Source: Gammaproteobacteria bacterium (GTDB lineage Bacteria > Pseudomonadota > Gammaproteobacteria > JAPPPA01). From it: a stretch of 64,000 nucleotides of DNA. The stretch is taken from assembly GCA_030425645.1 (NCBI GenBank), contig JAUHZK010000001.1, forward strand, positions 124,001 to 188,000, written 5' to 3'. Made by a program: the position numbers and the translations under genes. Shown here piece by piece: positions 25,957 to 35,531 of the stretch. The notes under the pieces were generated by a model. The model did not search any database, was not told the DNA's origin, and saw only the letters and a list, made by a program, of their open reading frames with translations. The first letter of the stretch is position 1, and every line of letters begins with the position of its first letter.

Positions 25957-28047
25957 GTGGCGTTTCCCGCTAAACAACCACAGCCATTTCATCAGCGCCC
26001 TATTGCCGCGCTTAAGGGCGTGGGGCCAAGTATTGCCGCCAAGCTAGAAAAGCTGGGTTTGCGGACGGCTTTTGATTTGCTATTGCATTTGCCGCTGCGC
26101 TGGCAAGACCGAACTCGCATTACGCCGATTGGGGCTTTGGTGGTGGGTGATAGCTGCGTAGTGCAGGGTGAAGTGCTGCACAGCGAAATCACTATCCGCA
26201 AGCGGCGGATGTTGCTGGTGCAAATCAGTGACGGCACCGGTATGCGCTTAATGCTGCGCTATTTTCGTTTTAGCAAGGCGCAGCAGGACAATCTGCCGCG
26301 CGGCAAAGTGGTGAGAGTGTTTGGCGAGGTGCGCCGCAGCGCGGTCGGTTTTGAAATGATCCATCCCGAAGTGCGCAGTATTTCCGAGGATAAGCCGCTC
26401 GCGTTAGAGGCCAGCCTAACCCCGGTCTATCCAGCTACTGAGGGTCTAAGTCAAAATAAGTTACGCAGCTTGATCGAAGGATTGCTAGTAGAGCTACGTC
26501 AAAAACCCGCACTGCTGCATGACCCCTTGCCTGCCACCGCACGGCAACAAGCGCCAGCCTGTAGCTTGGTTGAGGCGCTATTAAATCTGCACCAGCCGCC
26601 GCCGGATGTTTCGCAGCGACCTTTGTTAGCCGGTGAGACTCAATGGCAACAACGGCTCGCCTTTGACGAGTTATTGGCACATGCCTTATCCATGCAACAG
26701 CGCCGAGCGATGGCGCACTCGCAGCAAGGTGTGGCCTTGGCTCGGGTGTCTACGCAGCGGCAACAATTTCTGGCGGGCTTAGGTTTTACGCTGACTTCTG
26801 CTCAGCAGAAGGTCGCAGCCACTATAGAAGATGATCTGACACGGCCGCAGCCGGCGATGCGTTTGGTGCAAGGTGATGTTGGCTCCGGCAAAACCGTAGT
26901 GGCCGCATTAGCGGCTTTGCAGGCGATCGCCAATGGCGAGCAAGCCTTATTAATGGCACCAACCGAATTGCTCGCTGAGCAACATGCTGCCAACTTCAAT
27001 AAATGGCTGGCACCCTTAGGGGTAGAACCTGTCTTATTGCGAGGGCGCAGTAAAAAGGCCGAACGTGAGGCCGCCTATGCCGCGCCGATGGTGGTCGGCA
27101 CGCATGCCTTGTTTCAGGCCGATATGGCTTTTAAAAATCCGGCGGTGGTGATTGTTGATGAACAGCACCGTTTTGGCGTGCACCAGCGTTTGGCGCTGCG
27201 TGATAAACGTGAAGATGGCCGTTTGCCCCATCAAATAATTATGACGGCGACACCGATCCCGCGAACCTTGGCCATGACCGGCTATGCCGATTTAGATTAT
27301 TCGGTGATTGACGAATTACCCCCGGGCCGGCAGCCGATTAAAACCGTGGTAATGGCGAATGAGCGGCGGCTAGAGCTGGCAGAACGCATTGGTGCGGCCT
27401 GTGCAGCGGGTGAGCAAGCCTATTGGGTTTGCACCTTAGTGGAAGAGTCAGATGCATTGCAGGCCGAAGCGGCCGAAGATGCTGCTAGTTGGTTGGCAGA
27501 GCAATTGCCAGATGTGCGCGTTGGCTTAGTGCATGGCCGTTTAAAACCAGAGCAAAAAGAGTTGGTAATGCAGGCTTTTAAGGCCGCTGAGCTCGACTTG
27601 CTGGTGGCGACTACGGTGGTAGAAGTCGGTGTTGATGTGCCTAATGCCAGCTTAATGATTATTGAGAATGCCGAGCGCCTTGGTTTGGCTCAGCTGCATC
27701 AGCTGCGCGGGCGTGTTGGCCGTGGCAGCCGCCAGTCGCATTGCGTTTTAACCTATCAAGCGCCGTTGTCGGAAAACGCGAAAACGCGTTTGAACACCAT
27801 GCGCGACACCACAGACGGCTTTGCAATTGCCGAAGCAGATTTAAAGATCCGCGGCCCCGGTGAGGTCATGGGCACTAAACAGTCCGGCGAGATGAATTAC
27901 AAAGTAGCGGATTTAGAACGCGACCGTCATTGGCTGCCCGTGGTTAAAGACTTAGCGCTAGAATTGCTAAATCAGGAGCCTGCCGCCGCCACGATTTTAG
28001 TGGAGCGCTGGATGGGCGCCAAAACTCAATACGCAGATGTTGGATAG
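25957..28047 (+). CDS. recG: ATP-dependent DNA helicase RecG
   Basis: 696 aa, starting at GTG 25957 with a weak ribosome-binding site. RecG regresses stalled forks and processes branched DNA. An N-terminal wedge/OB domain (about 60-170) precedes the helicase core: Walker A GDVGSGKTVVAALA, motif II VDEQHRFG (DEQH instead of DEAD, normal for RecG), motif III TATPIPRTLAM, and motif VI QLHQLRGRVGRG. It ends 3 bp before ubiC. Confidence 0.96.
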   Translation: MAFPAKQPQPFHQRPIAALKGVGPSIAAKLEKLGLRTAFDLLLHLPLRWQDRTRITPIGALVVGDSCVVQGEVLHSEITIRKRRMLLVQISDGTGMRLMLRYFRFSKAQQDNLPRGKVVRVFGEVRRSAVGFEMIHPEVRSISEDKPLALEASLTPVYPATEGLSQNKLRSLIEGLLVELRQKPALLHDPLPATARQQAPACSLVEALLNLHQPPPDVSQRPLLAGETQWQQRLAFDELLAHALSMQQRRAMAHSQQGVALARVSTQRQQFLAGLGFTLTSAQQKVAATIEDDLTRPQPAMRLVQGDVGSGKTVVAALAALQAIANGEQALLMAPTELLAEQHAANFNKWLAPLGVEPVLLRGRSKKAEREAAYAAPMVVGTHALFQADMAFKNPAVVIVDEQHRFGVHQRLALRDKREDGRLPHQIIMTATPIPRTLAMTGYADLDYSVIDELPPGRQPIKTVVMANERRLELAERIGAACAAGEQAYWVCTLVEESDALQAEAAEDAASWLAEQLPDVRVGLVHGRLKPEQKELVMQAFKAAELDLLVATTVVEVGVDVPNASLMIIENAERLGLAQLHQLRGRVGRGSRQSHCVLTYQAPLSENAKTRLNTMRDTTDGFAIAEADLKIRGPGEVMGTKQSGEMNYKVADLERDRHWLPVVKDLALELLNQEPAAATILVERWMGAKTQYADVG

Positions 28048-28050
28048 TCG

Positions 28051-28617
28051 TTGTCGGTAGAACCCTTAAATCACCCCTTAGGATTGCGTTGGCATACGCC
28101 GCGGCAAGCCCGCCTGCGCTGGCGTCAGGATATTGACGCCAAGACCTGGCAACGTTTGTTAGACCGTGGTTCATTAACGGCACAGGTCCGCGCGCAAGCT
28201 AGTAGTGATTTCCATGTGCAGCTATTGGCGCAACATAATGGCCGCCCGAGCCCTGAAGAGGCGCAGGCCCTAGGTATGCATCGGGCTGCCGGTGCCATTG
28301 TGCGCGAGGTAAAACTCTATGCCGACCAGCGCCCCTTGGTGTTTGCGCATACGGTGATACCGCTAGCCTCGGTGCGTGGCAAATATCGGCATTTATTGCA
28401 GCTGGGTACGCGGCCCTTGGGCGCGGCGCTATTCAGTGACCCACATATCTGCCGTGGCCCAGTCGAATTAACCTGCTTACATGCAGGTGACTTGCTCTGG
28501 GATAAGGTAGTGGCTGATATTGAAACCCCTGCCTATATCTGGGGGCGGCGTTCAGCCTTTTATTTGGCTGGTCGCCCTATACTGGTCTCCGAATTTTTCT
28601 TGCCCGGTTGGACATGA
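28051..28617 (+). CDS. ubiC: Chorismate lyase UbiC
   Basis: 188 aa, starting at a TTG 3 bp after recG; no ATG or GTG fits better. It converts chorismate to 4-hydroxybenzoate plus pyruvate, the first committed step of ubiquinone synthesis. Family-like segments are [24 protein letters not shown] and [22 protein letters not shown]. It is 7 bp upstream of ubiA, giving the classical ubiCA pair. Confidence 0.92.
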   Translation: MSVEPLNHPLGLRWHTPRQARLRWRQDIDAKTWQRLLDRGSLTAQVRAQASSDFHVQLLAQHNGRPSPEEAQALGMHRAAGAIVREVKLYADQRPLVFAHTVIPLASVRGKYRHLLQLGTRPLGAALFSDPHICRGPVELTCLHAGDLLWDKVVADIETPAYIWGRRSAFYLAGRPILVSEFFLPGWT

Positions 28618-28624
28618 GTACCTC

Positions 28625-29479
28625 ATGAGTCGTTGGAAGCAAAACCCCTATATCCGCTTAATGCGGCTTGATCGCCCTATCGGTAATTTCCTACTGCTTT
28701 GGCCTACGCTATGGGCGTTGTGGGCGGCTGCTGGCGGTCTGCCGAAGTTAGATGTATTGCTGGTTTTTGTGCTCGGTGTGTTGCTGATGCGCGCCGCCGG
28801 TTGTGTGATTAATGATTACGCTGACCGTGATTTTGATGGCCAGGTGGAGCGCACCAAACACCGCCCGTTAGCGACCGGTGAAGTCACCGCCAAGCAAGCA
28901 TTGGCTTTATTTGCCGTGTTGGGGCTGATTGCGTTTGCTTTGGTGCTGACGCAAAACTGGCTCACTATCCAGCTGTCGTTTGTGGGTATGGCGCTAGCTG
29001 CGCTCTACCCGTTCACTAAGCGCGTTACGCATTTGCCACAGTTTGTTCTTGGCGCGGCTTTTGGCTGGGCCACGCCGATGGCCTTTGCCGCACAAACGGG
29101 TGAGTTGCCGCCGATCACTTGGTTAATGTTTGGCATTACCTTGGTTTGGACGGTTGCTTACGACACCATGTATGCGATGGTGGATCGCGCTGACGATTTA
29201 AAAGCGGGCATCAAATCAACCGCCATTTTATTTGGTCGTTTTGACCGCTTGGCGATTGGTCTGCTGCAGGCCTTCACTCTAGGGTTGTTGTTTTTGGTCG
29301 GGCAGATTCAGGGTTTAAATGAGTGGTTCTTTTTGTCCTTATTGCTAGCCGGTTTATTGGCGGCTTACCAGCAATATTTAATTAAAGACCGTGAGCGCGA
29401 CCTCTGCTTTAAGGCCTTCTTAAACAACAATCACTTTGGTGCTGTGGTCTTTTTGGGTTTATTGCTGGGTCTAAATTAA
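28625..29479 (+). CDS. ubiA: 4-hydroxybenzoate octaprenyltransferase UbiA
   Basis: 284 aa from ATG 28625 ([20 protein letters not shown]), matching the family; an earlier in-frame start at 28520 would lie inside ubiC. It is an integral membrane prenyltransferase that attaches the polyprenyl tail to 4-hydroxybenzoate. The two Asp-rich motifs are visible: [19 protein letters not shown] and [17 protein letters not shown]. About eight to nine transmembrane helices are expected. It is coupled to ubiC. Confidence 0.96.
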   Translation: MSRWKQNPYIRLMRLDRPIGNFLLLWPTLWALWAAAGGLPKLDVLLVFVLGVLLMRAAGCVINDYADRDFDGQVERTKHRPLATGEVTAKQALALFAVLGLIAFALVLTQNWLTIQLSFVGMALAALYPFTKRVTHLPQFVLGAAFGWATPMAFAAQTGELPPITWLMFGITLVWTVAYDTMYAMVDRADDLKAGIKSTAILFGRFDRLAIGLLQAFTLGLLFLVGQIQGLNEWFFLSLLLAGLLAAYQQYLIKDRERDLCFKAFLNNNHFGAVVFLGLLLGLN

Positions 29480-29500
29480 CGTGGCCTAGGCACTTGTATT

Positions 29501-29517
29501 TTTGTGCAGTGCACAAA
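29501..29517. promoter_or_regulatory. Palindromic operator candidate upstream of the ABC1 kinase gene
   Basis: TTTGTGCA-G-TGCACAAA is a perfect 8-1-8 palindrome. A -10-like TACAAT (29524-29529) follows at a suitable distance from the TTGTGC half-site, and the next gene starts at 29561. A regulator that could bind it was not recognised. Confidence 0.5.
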
Positions 29518-29560
29518 TATAAGTACAATATCCTTATTCATGACTTTTTAGGGCGGCGCT

Positions 29561-30886
29561 ATGGCGAACCCACTATCTAATACTTTTTCTAAAATCACCG
29601 ACAGCAAAGCCTTTGGCTTGGCGCGTGACGGTGTCGCATCCGCCAGCCGCGTTGGCCAAACCGCGGCCGTGCTTGGCGTGACCGGCGTTGATTGGTTGCG
29701 TGGCGACCGCCCGCCAGTGCCTAAGCTGTTGCGTCAAACCTTTGAAAAGCTCGGCGCGACTTACATCAAGCTAGGTCAATTTATTGCCAGCTCGCCGTCG
29801 CTATTCCCCATTGAATATGTGCGCGAGTTTGAGGGTTGTTTAGATAGCGTTAGGTCGCTGCCTTGGGGCGTCATCGAGAAGGTGCTACAAGAGCAGTATG
29901 ACCGCCCGCTAGAGCAAATTTTTAGCCATATTGATAAAGAGCCGTTGGCCTCTGCCTCAATTGCACAGGTGCATTCGGCGCGTCTGGTTACTGGCGAAGA
30001 CGTGGTGATTAAGGTGCAAAAGCCGGGTGTGCAAAACATTCTGCTAACTGACTTTAATTTCCTTTACGTCGCCATGCGCGTAATCGAGAAAATTACACCT
30101 GCCGTATCGCGCGCCTCCTTGGGCGACATCATTGGTGATATTCAGGCCACTATGTTGGAAGAGTGTGACTTCCTCAAAGAAGCCAGCAACATCGAAATGT
30201 TCGACAAGTTTCTAAAAGACTCGAACAACCAGATGTGTTGCGTACCGCAGCTCTACCGCGAGTTTTGTACGCCGCAAGTGTTGGTGATGGAACGCTTTTA
30301 TGGCGTGCCGTTGACCGACTTAGAGTCAATTAAGAAATACAGCAAGAACCCAGAGTTCACGCTGATTAGTGCTCTGAATACTTGGTTTAGCAGCCTTACC
30401 GAGTGCCAGTTCTTCCATGCTGACCTACACGCCGGCAACTTGATGGTGCTGACCGATGGCCGCGTAGGTTTTATCGACTTTGGTATTGTCGGTCATATCC
30501 GCAAAGAAACTTGGGGTGCCCTAGTTAACTTTATCGGCGCCCAGCAAAGCATGGACTACCAGGTCATGGCCGAGAGCATGGTCACTATTGGCGCGACCGA
30601 CCAAGATGTCGATACCAAACAGCTGGCGCAAGACCTGCGCCGCGTAGTGTCTGCGCTGGATGGTATGGATACGCCGGACATGATGAACGGCTTTGTTGAT
30701 GAACATCAGATCAACGAAATGATGTTTTCAATTATCGAAACCGGCAAAAAATACGGCATTAAATTCCCGCGTGAATTTGCCCTACTGGTAAAACAGTTCC
30801 TCTATTTCGACCGCTACGTAGAACTAATGGCACCGGATATGGAAATGTTTGGGGACGACCGAATAAACCTACTCGGTGGTATCTAA
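29561..30886 (+). CDS. ABC1/AarF/UbiB-family atypical kinase
   Basis: 441 aa. Family motifs are visible: KLGQ in TYIKLGQFIASS (the KxGQ motif), the Ala-rich loop ASIAQVHSA, the Lys in DVVIKVQKPG, FHADLHAGNLMVL and VGFIDFG (DFG). E. coli UbiB is about 546 aa and carries two C-terminal transmembrane helices; this protein lacks them, so it is more likely an ADCK-like paralogue than UbiB itself. Proximity to ubiCA suggests a quinone- or lipid-linked role, but it has its own upstream region with a palindrome. The unit C repeat follows its stop. Confidence 0.88.
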   Translation: MANPLSNTFSKITDSKAFGLARDGVASASRVGQTAAVLGVTGVDWLRGDRPPVPKLLRQTFEKLGATYIKLGQFIASSPSLFPIEYVREFEGCLDSVRSLPWGVIEKVLQEQYDRPLEQIFSHIDKEPLASASIAQVHSARLVTGEDVVIKVQKPGVQNILLTDFNFLYVAMRVIEKITPAVSRASLGDIIGDIQATMLEECDFLKEASNIEMFDKFLKDSNNQMCCVPQLYREFCTPQVLVMERFYGVPLTDLESIKKYSKNPEFTLISALNTWFSSLTECQFFHADLHAGNLMVLTDGRVGFIDFGIVGHIRKETWGALVNFIGAQQSMDYQVMAESMVTIGATDQDVDTKQLAQDLRRVVSALDGMDTPDMMNGFVDEHQINEMMFSIIETGKKYGIKFPREFALLVKQFLYFDRYVELMAPDMEMFGDDRINLLGGI

Positions 30887-30920
30887 GAAAAAAACCGCAT
30901 AAGTTCAGGGCGAACCCCTC

Positions 30921-31096
30921 GCCCTTTGTGCGGCTGAGCAACGGAGCAAAATCGAGATTGAGCCTGCGGCCTGTTTGAGCGCAGCGAGTTCCGCAGGCGC
31001 TCGATTTTGTGAGTGGCGCAAGGAACCGCGAAGCGGCCGCACGGTGGGTAAAGCATTTTTTCGTCTATTTTTGATGCCTCAAAAATAGACTCGGCC
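30921..31096 (+). repeat. Structured intergenic repeat, unit C
   Basis: The first 128 bp (30921-31048) match unit B closely. Pairing is kept: outer stem GTGCGGC with GCCGCAC, middle stem CAAAATCGAG with CTCGATTTTG (perfect 10 bp), inner stem GCCTGCGG with CCGCAGGC. The terminal hairpin is a perfect 10-bp stem, GTCTATTTTT (31063-31072) with AAAAATAGAC (31081-31090), of unrelated sequence to those in A and B, then ACTCGGCC. It fills most of the 307-bp gap between the convergent ABC1 kinase and small membrane protein genes. The remainder (31097-31193) shows nothing recognisable. Confidence 0.82.
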
Positions 31097-31193
31097 TTCG
31101 GTAGTATCTAAACGCAATCGAGTTGCCTTTCCGGGGCCGAAACCCAGCCGAAGTTAATTTCCAGAACAAAGTCGTAGCTTAAATCGACTGTTT

Positions 31194-31487
31194 CTATTGC
31201 CCTGTGGGTATGTCTAGAGCGATAAATACTCCGATGATGACTAAAACAACTACTCCAAAAGCCGCAAAATATTTGTAAAAGCTCTTTAAGTGCCTCTTTC
31301 CTTCGGCATCGTAACTAGAAGGCGTGAGCGCCAATATAAACGGTAATAAGTTCTGGGCTAAAGCTCGTCGCTTATTGGCAACATGGGGCCGCATTTTAAG
31401 GAAGTGGCTACCAGCGGATAAGAACAACCAGAGTGCGAGTCCCCAAACTAAAAGCCCAACGGTGATCGTTAACTCTTCAAGGCTCAT
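31194..31487 (-). CDS. Small predicted membrane protein
   Basis: 97 aa with hydrophobic segments at about 8-25 and 74-92 and a basic middle part. No family was recognised. It lies 23 bp downstream of the DUF6524-like gene on the same strand and is probably cotranscribed with it. Coding status rests on length, the membrane pattern and the neighbouring gene, and is not certain. Confidence 0.55.
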   Translation of the reverse strand: MSLEELTITVGLLVWGLALWLFLSAGSHFLKMRPHVANKRRALAQNLLPFILALTPSSYDAEGKRHLKSFYKYFAAFGVVVLVIIGVFIALDIPTGQ

Positions 31488-31510
31488 GGGTTTGTTCTAG
31501 CAACGAGCGA

Positions 31511-31921
31511 TTACTGGTCTACATCATCAGTATCCACCTGCCCGCTTAAGCGGCGGCGCACATGCGACCAGCTCATGCCCACGGCCAAAATACCGCTGGT
31601 GGCAAACAACACAATCCAAGTCACCACATTCAGGTTCTCGCCGCTGAGCCAGCCTTTATCAAATAGCAGCCAGACAATGCAGGCAAAGATAGCGCCGAGC
31701 AGTGCAATGCCGACTGGGCCAAGTGAGCGCATAGTGGCGCGGGTATAAATGACCCAGCCAATAATCAGGCCGAGTGCGGAAATGGCTTTCTCAGGGGTGA
31801 AGTGTGGTGCCGTGCTCACCCAGTGGATGAAGCTGTAGCCGGTTGGATTCCAAGTAAACAACACCAGCAAACTGGCAAATAGCAGTCTTAGTAGAAAGCT
31901 GCCCCAAGTGAATTTAGCCAT
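31511..31921 (-). CDS. Predicted four-helix membrane protein (DUF6524-like)
   Basis: 136 aa with about four transmembrane helices (approximately 8-24, 45-60, 70-88, 98-118) and a polar C-terminus (SGQVDTDDVDQ). The N-terminus WGSFLLRLLFASLLVLFTWNPTG resembles the DUF6524 family, recalled rather than searched. Its function is unknown. It is divergent from the thiolase gene, so the palindrome at 32021-32040 could influence both. Confidence 0.65.
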   Translation of the reverse strand: MAKFTWGSFLLRLLFASLLVLFTWNPTGYSFIHWVSTAPHFTPEKAISALGLIIGWVIYTRATMRSLGPVGIALLGAIFACIVWLLFDKGWLSGENLNVVTWIVLFATSGILAVGMSWSHVRRRLSGQVDTDDVDQ

Positions 31922-32020
31922 TTATGTCCCCCAACAGACTGATAACGATGGTGGCAAAGCATACACCGCAGTGCCGATAAAATCCTACTGCGATTATTGA
32001 CTCTAGCGCCAATCTGACAA

Positions 32021-32040
32021 TACCAAGCAAGCGCTTGGTA
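32021..32040. promoter_or_regulatory. TetR-type operator candidate upstream of the beta-oxidation genes
   Basis: TACCAAGC-AAGC-GCTTGGTA is a perfect 8-4-8 palindrome. Its right arm contains a -35-like TTGGTA (32035-32040); a -10-like TATACA starts at 32057 after a 16-bp spacer, so a bound repressor would block the promoter of the thiolase gene. Such sites are typical of TetR-family regulators of fatty-acid degradation; the regulator itself is not in the window. Confidence 0.6.
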
Positions 32041-32107
32041 AATTCAAATCGATGGCTATACACTGCTTGCGCTATTTTTAATTGCACAGCGATCAATTGG
32101 AGTGAGC

Positions 32108-33316
32108 ATGCAAGACGTATACATTTATGACGCGGTGAGAACACCGCGCGGCAAGGGTAAAAAAGATGGCTCCTTACATGAGGTGCCAGCGGTTGATTTG
32201 CTAAAGAACCTATTAGAGGCACTGCGCGACCGTAATGATTTAGATACCAGTTTGGTAGATGACGTGGTGCTGGGCTGCGTAACTCCCGTAGGTGAGCAAG
32301 GCGCTGATATCGCCCGTACCGCTGTGCTTTACGCAGGTTGGGACCAGTCAGTGGCTGGTGTGCAACTCAATCGTTTCTGTGGCTCCGGCCTAGAAGCCGT
32401 GAACTTGGCGACCGCGAAAATCGGTTCTGGCCTTGAAGACATGGTGGTTGCCGGTGGTGTTGAAGCGATGAGCCGTATCCCAATGGGCTCTGACGGTGGC
32501 GCCATGGTGATGGATACTGCGGTTAGCCAATCTATGGGCTTTATTCCCCAAGGCGTGTCGGCCGATTTAATCGCCACCTTGGAAGGTTATAGTCGTGAGC
32601 AGCTAGACGCTTTCGCAGCGGAATCACATCGTCGTGCCGCAGAAGCACAGGCCGATGGCCGTTTTGATAACACGATCGTTCCGGTAAAAGATCGTGCGGG
32701 TTTAACCGTATTAGATAAAGACGAAACCATTCGTCCGCAAACCAGTGTGGAATCACTGAGCGCACTAAGAGCCTCGTTTACCCAAATGGGCGAAATGGGC
32801 TTTGACCATGTGGCCAAATTCAAATACCCAGAAGTCGGCGAAATGACCCATGTGCATCATGCTGGCAATAGCTCTGGCATTGTTGATGGCGCTGGCCTTG
32901 TGCTGCTGGGCAGCAAAGAAGCTGGCGAAAAAGCCGGCTTAAAACCGCGCGCCAAAATTCGCCAAGTGGCGGTGACCGGCTCTGAACCCACCATTATGTT
33001 GACTGGTATTGCACCGGCCTGCCGCAAAGCCTTGGATAAGGCGGGCATGACCGTCGACGACATCGATCTAGTAGAAATCAACGAAGCCTTCGCGGCGGTG
33101 GTTTTAAAAGCCACTGATGACCTAGGCATTCCGCTAGACAAAGTTAACGTCAACGGCGGCGCTATCGCCATGGGCCACCCCTTGGGTGCCACCGGTGCCA
33201 TTATTTTGGGCACCTTGGTTGATGAGCTAGAGCGTCAAAACAAAAAAACCGGCATGGCGTCACTATGTATTGGTGGCGGCATGGGTGTAGCAACAATTAT
33301 TGAAAGGGTTGCATAA
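32108..33316 (+). CDS. Acetyl-CoA C-acyltransferase (thiolase)
   Basis: 402 aa from ATG 32108 ([22 protein letters not shown]), with GGAG 6 nt upstream; the GTG at 32102 overlaps that site. It performs the last step of fatty-acid beta-oxidation. The acyl-accepting Cys is in [13 protein letters not shown], and the two C-terminal active-site blocks are [16 protein letters not shown] and LCIGGGMG. It is 3 bp upstream of the multifunctional partner gene. The order, thiolase first, resembles fadI-fadJ rather than fadB-fadA, but an exact assignment was not made. Confidence 0.93.
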   Translation: MQDVYIYDAVRTPRGKGKKDGSLHEVPAVDLLKNLLEALRDRNDLDTSLVDDVVLGCVTPVGEQGADIARTAVLYAGWDQSVAGVQLNRFCGSGLEAVNLATAKIGSGLEDMVVAGGVEAMSRIPMGSDGGAMVMDTAVSQSMGFIPQGVSADLIATLEGYSREQLDAFAAESHRRAAEAQADGRFDNTIVPVKDRAGLTVLDKDETIRPQTSVESLSALRASFTQMGEMGFDHVAKFKYPEVGEMTHVHHAGNSSGIVDGAGLVLLGSKEAGEKAGLKPRAKIRQVAVTGSEPTIMLTGIAPACRKALDKAGMTVDDIDLVEINEAFAAVVLKATDDLGIPLDKVNVNGGAIAMGHPLGATGAIILGTLVDELERQNKKTGMASLCIGGGMGVATIIERVA

Positions 33317-33319
33317 GAC

Positions 33320-35464
33320 ATGGCAATCACAACAACTAAAGACCAAGACAATATCGTAACCATCACCATGGACTTGCCCGGCAAGCCCATGAACGTGCTG
33401 AATGACGAGCTAATGGTGCCAATGGCGGAAGCGATTGATGGCATTCTGGCCGACATTGATAACACCAGTGGCATCATCCTCGCCAGCGGCAAAAAAGACT
33501 TTATTGCCGGTGCTGATATTGAAATGCTGATCGCGCTCGACACCACTGAGAAGGTGTTCGATATGGTCGAAAACATGAAGGCCATGCTGCGAAAGTTAGA
33601 GACCTGCGGTAAGCCGGTCGTGGCAGCCATGAATGGCACCACGCTAGGTGGCGGGTATGAAGTCGCCTTGGCGGCACATCGCCGTATCTGCATTAACAAC
33701 CCGCGTACCCAGATTGGTTTGCCAGAAGTCAAAATTGGCGCTTTCCCCGGTGGCGGTGCCACAGCGCGTTTGCCGCGCATGATTGGTATTCAACAGGCCA
33801 TGCCGCTGATGCTGGAAGGCAAAACCCTACGCCCTGAAAAAGCCTTGGCTGCAGGCTTAATCGAAGAGTTGGCGGTTGACGCTGATGACTTGATGGCCAA
33901 AGCCAAAGCTTGGATTAAAGCTAACCCAAGCGTGCAGGCACCTTGGGACGTAAAAGGTTTTAAATTCCCGGGTGGCGATGCCAATAACCCGCGCAATGTG
34001 CAAATGTTGGCGATTGCGCCAGCCATGTTGCACGCCAAAACTTGGGGCAACTACCCAGCGCCTGAAAACTGCATGAAGGCGATTACCGAAGGTTCGCGGG
34101 TAGATTTTGATACCGCTTGCCGGATCGAAAGCCGCTTATTTGCTGCCACCATTGCTGACCAAACCAGCAAAAACATGATGTCGACGCTGTGGTTCCAGCT
34201 TAATGCCATCAAACGCGGCGCGTCGCGCCCCGATGGCATTGAACCGAAGAAAGTCCAGAAGCTCGGTGTTTTGGGCTGTGGACTAATGGGTGCAGGTATC
34301 GCATTCGTGTCAGCCAAAGTTGGCATTGAAGTGGTGATGAAAGACGTTAGCCAAGAAGCGGCTGAAAAAGGCAAAGACTGGTTTAAAGGCGTCACCGATA
34401 AACAGGTTGCACGTAAACGTATGACCCAAGAAAAAGCCGACGAAATTCTCGGTCGTATGCACCCTACCGGTGATTACGACGATTTGGCCGGCTGTGATTT
34501 GGTGATTGAGGCGGTATTTGAAGATCGCGAACTAAAAGCCAATGTCACCCAAGCGACTGAGGCAGTATTAGGTGAAGACGCGGTGTTCTCATCCAATACC
34601 TCTACCTTGCCAATTACCGGCTTGGCTGAAGCCTCACGTAAGCCAGAAAACTTTATTGGCCTGCACTTCTTCTCGCCGGTAGAAAAAATGCCGCTAGTAG
34701 AAATCATCAAAGGCGAAAAAACCAATGATGAAACCCTAGCCCTAGCGTTTGACTACGTGCTGCAAATTAAGAAAACCCCGATTGTGGTGAATGACAGCCG
34801 TGGCTTCTACACCTCACGCGTGTTCTCGTCTTACGTAAACGAAGGCATGGCGATGTTGGCCGAGGGCATTGATGCGCAGATGATTGAGAACGCCGGCCTA
34901 ATGACTGGCATGCCAATGGCACCGCTAGCATTAACCGATGAAGTGGCGATTTCGCTATGTCACCACATCATGGCGCAGACGGCGAAAGACATGGAAGCCG
35001 AAGGCAAAACCATGCCAGACACGCCGGCGGTGGCCGTAGTTAATAAGATGGTTGAAGAGCTAGACCGTCCCGGTAAGCGTGCGACCAAAGGCTTTTACGA
35101 TTATCCGGAAGGTGGTAAAAAAGCTTTATGGCCGGGCCTTAAAGAGCACTTTAATGCGACTCGCAAAGATGTTGACATCAACGAGCTACAAGAGCGTCTG
35201 CTGTTTATTCAAGCCAATGAAACCGCACGTTGCTACGAAGAAGACGTGGTTTGCTCGCTACCCGATGCCAATATTGGTTCCATCTTCGGTTGGGGTTTTG
35301 CGCCTTGGGCAGGTGGTACCTTGCAGTACATCGAGCACGTGGGCCTACATCGTTTTATCGAGCGCAGCCAAGAATTGGCGGCTCAATTTGGCGAGCGCTT
35401 TAAGCCTGCTGAGATCCTGCTGAAAATGCAGGCGGAAGGTAAGAGTTTTAAATACGAGGCTTAA
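33320..35464 (+). CDS. Beta-oxidation multifunctional protein (enoyl-CoA hydratase / 3-hydroxyacyl-CoA dehydrogenase)
   Basis: 714 aa. The N-terminal crotonase domain (about 1-190) has AGADIEML and GGGYEVALAAH, with the Glu in GLPEVKIGAFPGGG. The 3-hydroxyacyl-CoA dehydrogenase domains follow (about 310-700), with LGVLGCGLMGAGIAF as NAD-binding loop and HFFSPVEKMPLVEII. Together with the thiolase it would run the last three steps of the beta-oxidation cycle. It resembles FadJ/FadB alpha subunits. A bidirectional terminator follows. Confidence 0.94.
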   Translation: MAITTTKDQDNIVTITMDLPGKPMNVLNDELMVPMAEAIDGILADIDNTSGIILASGKKDFIAGADIEMLIALDTTEKVFDMVENMKAMLRKLETCGKPVVAAMNGTTLGGGYEVALAAHRRICINNPRTQIGLPEVKIGAFPGGGATARLPRMIGIQQAMPLMLEGKTLRPEKALAAGLIEELAVDADDLMAKAKAWIKANPSVQAPWDVKGFKFPGGDANNPRNVQMLAIAPAMLHAKTWGNYPAPENCMKAITEGSRVDFDTACRIESRLFAATIADQTSKNMMSTLWFQLNAIKRGASRPDGIEPKKVQKLGVLGCGLMGAGIAFVSAKVGIEVVMKDVSQEAAEKGKDWFKGVTDKQVARKRMTQEKADEILGRMHPTGDYDDLAGCDLVIEAVFEDRELKANVTQATEAVLGEDAVFSSNTSTLPITGLAEASRKPENFIGLHFFSPVEKMPLVEIIKGEKTNDETLALAFDYVLQIKKTPIVVNDSRGFYTSRVFSSYVNEGMAMLAEGIDAQMIENAGLMTGMPMAPLALTDEVAISLCHHIMAQTAKDMEAEGKTMPDTPAVAVVNKMVEELDRPGKRATKGFYDYPEGGKKALWPGLKEHFNATRKDVDINELQERLLFIQANETARCYEEDVVCSLPDANIGSIFGWGFAPWAGGTLQYIEHVGLHRFIERSQELAAQFGERFKPAEILLKMQAEGKSFKYEA

Positions 35465-35486
35465 GCTGGTTATTTAAAGCAATAAA

Positions 35487-35515
35487 AAGGCCGCGTATTT
35501 ACGCGGCCTTTTTTG
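35487..35515. terminator. Bidirectional terminator between the multifunctional gene and hisE
   Basis: AAGGCCGCGT (35487-35496) pairs perfectly with ACGCGGCCTT (35501-35510) around a 4-nt loop, with A-run and T-run on the two sides. It serves the plus-strand beta-oxidation genes and minus-strand hisE. Confidence 0.85.
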
Positions 35516-35531
35516 TGATGCTTAGCGCCGA

